A stretch of 8,813 bases of DNA from Piscirickettsiaceae bacterium. GTDB taxonomy: Bacteria > Pseudomonadota > Gammaproteobacteria > Nitrosococcales > Methylophagaceae. The DNA lies in assembly GCA_030620285.1 (NCBI GenBank), contig JAUXFA010000033.1, positions 1 through 8,813 of the forward strand, given 5' to 3'. A program made the translations under genes and the position numbers. Below the pieces are notes generated by a model that worked only from the letters and a program-made list of their open reading frames with translations, had not been told where the DNA came from and made no database searches. The first letter of the stretch is position 1. Each line of letters opens with the position of its first letter. Of this stretch, positions 7,317-8,813 are shown one piece after another.

Positions 7317-7907
7317 TTATTGCGCTAATATCTGCGGCTTGATTGCCAACTGTTTCGATATCTTTTTGGCCATATTACCCACAAGCTCTTTATCATATTC
7401 AGGCCCAATACGAACCCGATAATTAGCACCATTTTTTTCAACTCTTGATTTCAAACCTAACTTAGATGCTTTGTCATGTAATGCTTGTGCATTAGCCTGT
7501 ACCGAAAAGCTACCTAATTGAATAATCCATGATGGCTTTGAACTATCAGTCACTGCTGCTGGTTTTTCTACCGAACTACTTTTTTCTACTACAACAGGAT
7601 TTGGAGCAACCACAGGCTCAACTACTTCCTTCTCTGGAACAGGTATAGCTGCCATTTCACCAATCATATCAGTCTGTTGTTCTAACTGATGAGGATCAAG
7701 TAATATTTCTTGGTCCCCTTCCACGAACTCCATTGGCATCGGCTCAATTGAAGATGTAAAATCAGACTTTTCTATTGTAATGGTTTTGTTATCATCGTTA
7801 TCAGTCTGATCAATAAGAAAAATAGCCGCGCCGCCGATCACCAATAACAGCAATAATGAACCAATTAATCGCTGCTTCAAAATGTCAGTCATTGTATTAT
7901 CTTCCAT
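7317..7907 (-). CDS. dedD: DedD-like membrane-anchored SPOR domain protein
   Basis: SPOR proteins bind glycan strands stripped of stem peptides at the division septum; DedD helps cell constriction in E. coli. The 196-residue product has a short cytoplasmic start (DILKQRL), one membrane segment at about 14-32 (IGSLLLLLVIGGAAIFLI), a Pro/Val/Glu-rich linker, and a C-terminal SPOR domain from about 126 (WIIQLGSFSVQANAQALHDK through YRVRIGPEYD). This is a bitopic inner membrane protein with the domain in the periplasm. Two starts are possible: ATG 7905-7907, or ATG 7890-7892, which has the better ribosome binding site (GGAAGA) and begins MTDILKQRL as DedD proteins do. Placement before cvpA-purF matches the gammaproteobacterial dedD position. 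It begins 2 bases after lon, suggesting cotranscription. Confidence 0.88.
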   Translation of the reverse strand: MEDNTMTDILKQRLIGSLLLLLVIGGAAIFLIDQTDNDDNKTITIEKSDFTSSIEPMPMEFVEGDQEILLDPHQLEQQTDMIGEMAAIPVPEKEVVEPVVAPNPVVVEKSSSVEKPAAVTDSSKPSWIIQLGSFSVQANAQALHDKASKLGLKSRVEKNGANYRVRIGPEYDKELVGNMAKKISKQLAIKPQILAQ

Positions 7908-7909
7908 TG

Positions 7910-8813
7910 CTAATGCCTGTTTTCTGAGCTTGCCTCATGATAACTGGTTTTATCATTTGCCATCACTTTTTCATCACCTGGTGATTTTGGTTTAGGTTGC
8001 GTTTGTAGCGCAACTTCCAATACATCTGATATCCATTGCACCGGCAAGATCTTTAGACCTTGTTTAATATTATCAGGTATTTCTTTTAGATCTTTTACGT
8101 TGTCTTTCGGAATCAATACCGTGTCAATATTACCTCGCAATGCAGCCAAAAGTTTCTCTTTAAGACCGCCAATCGCTAATACTTCACCGCGTAATGTGAT
8201 TTCACCGGTCATCGCCACATTGGCTTTTACCGGAATATGGGTGATCGCAGATACGAGGGCGGTACACATACCAACACCAGCACTTGGCCCATCTTTAGGG
8301 GTTGCCCCTTCTGGCACATGAATATGGACATCGTGTTTTTGCAAGAAATCAGTTGCAATCCCCCACTCCTGCGAACGTGAACGAACAACCGTTGTTGCAG
8401 CTTGGATGGACTCCTGCATCACATCACCCAGTTTTCCGGTATAGGTTGCTTTACCTTTTCCTGGCATCACTGCTGCTTCAATCGTCAATAATTCACCACC
8501 AACCTCAGTCCATGCTAGCCCAGTTACTTGGCCAACTTGGTCAGTTTCTTCTGCGACACCATATTGATAATGATAAACCCCTAAATAGTCTTCAAGATTA
8601 TCTTCCGACACCACAATTTTATTGGTGGGTTTATCTTTTAGTATTTGTTTAACCACTTTGCGACAAATCTTAGAAATTTCTCGCTGCAAGCTACGAACAC
8701 CTGCTTCACGGGTATAGCGACGAATAATATCTAATACCGCACTATCTTCAACACTAATTTGCTGATCTTTTAAGCCATTATCTTTTAAGGCTTTAGGTAA
8801 TAAATACTTAAGA
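7910..8813 (-). CDS. lon: Lon protease (LonA), C-terminal part; gene continues beyond window
   Basis: Lon is a cytoplasmic AAA+ serine protease that degrades misfolded and regulatory proteins. Only about 300 residues are present; the frame is open to the window edge (codons from 8812) with [13 protein letters not shown] and [13 protein letters not shown], the end of the AAA+ lid region, so the true start lies upstream of this window. The protease domain is complete. The catalytic Ser is in PKDGPSAG and the Lys is in GGLKEKL, 43 residues apart, exactly the E. coli Ser679-Lys722 spacing. [19 protein letters not shown] and [16 protein letters not shown] are also present. After the conserved VLEVALQ there is a hydrophilic tail of about 30 residues, longer than the 12 or so of E. 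coli Lon. The stop TAG (7910-7912) is 2 bases before the dedD-like gene. Confidence 0.96.
   Translation of the reverse strand, partial: LKYLLPKALKDNGLKDQQISVEDSAVLDIIRRYTREAGVRSLQREISKICRKVVKQILKDKPTNKIVVSEDNLEDYLGVYHYQYGVAEETDQVGQVTGLAWTEVGGELLTIEAAVMPGKGKATYTGKLGDVMQESIQAATTVVRSRSQEWGIATDFLQKHDVHIHVPEGATPKDGPSAGVGMCTALVSAITHIPVKANVAMTGEITLRGEVLAIGGLKEKLLAALRGNIDTVLIPKDNVKDLKEIPDNIKQGLKILPVQWISDVLEVALQTQPKPKSPGDEKVMANDKTSYHEASSENRH

Noticed and set aside
7119..7328. Plus-strand open frame of 69 codons in the dedD-cvpA gap.
   Set aside because: It begins with TTG without a ribosome binding site, runs into the dedD 3' end and shows no recognisable domain; chance is the simplest explanation in an AT-rich gap.
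8302..8652. Plus-strand open frame of 116 codons opposite lon.
   Set aside because: It lies wholly within the conserved Lon protease domain on the other strand, with a Leu/Gln-rich composition typical of a shadow frame.

Overview
The window holds eleven genes, all on the minus strand, from an AT-rich gammaproteobacterial chromosome. The assignment rests on two gammaproteobacterial gene orders, yceD-rpmF-plsX-fabH-fabD-fabG-acpP and dedD-cvpA-purF, and on protein sequences close to the Escherichia coli versions (Lon, PurF, CvpA, YceD, L32). I cannot name the genus from sequence alone. I see no mobile element, CRISPR array, tRNA or rRNA. The genes are ordinary housekeeping genes; the points of interest lie in details.

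Read in the direction of transcription (high to low coordinates), the window opens with the 3' part of lon (ATP-dependent protease; the gene continues beyond 8813). Two bases after the lon stop begins a dedD-like gene for a membrane-anchored SPOR protein. A 234-base gap with a candidate promoter leads to cvpA and purF (first committed step of purine synthesis). A 187-base AT-rich gap with a strong-looking promoter then leads to yceD, rpmF (ribosomal protein L32), plsX, fabH, fabD, fabG and, after 137 bases with a second promoter candidate, acpP. The first 45 bases, where fabF would be expected next, contain no gene start I can support.

The second block is one functional unit. AcpP carries the growing chain, FabD loads malonyl onto it, FabH starts synthesis by condensing acetyl-CoA with malonyl-ACP, FabG reduces the ketoacyl intermediate, and PlsX passes finished acyl chains into phospholipid synthesis. 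Coupling is tight: plsX/fabH overlap by 4 bases, fabD/fabG by 1 base, and the plsX start lies 12 bases after rpmF. Two genes use non-ATG starts (TTG for plsX, GTG for fabH).

The most notable observation is in FabH. The conserved catalytic His of the Cys-His-Asn triad is replaced by Tyr (codon TAC at 2343-2345), while Cys113, Asn276 and the rest of the protein look intact. Secondary observations are a near-leaderless arrangement of the yceD promoter, a perfect palindrome and a long inverted repeat around that promoter, and the placement of lon directly before dedD-cvpA-purF.
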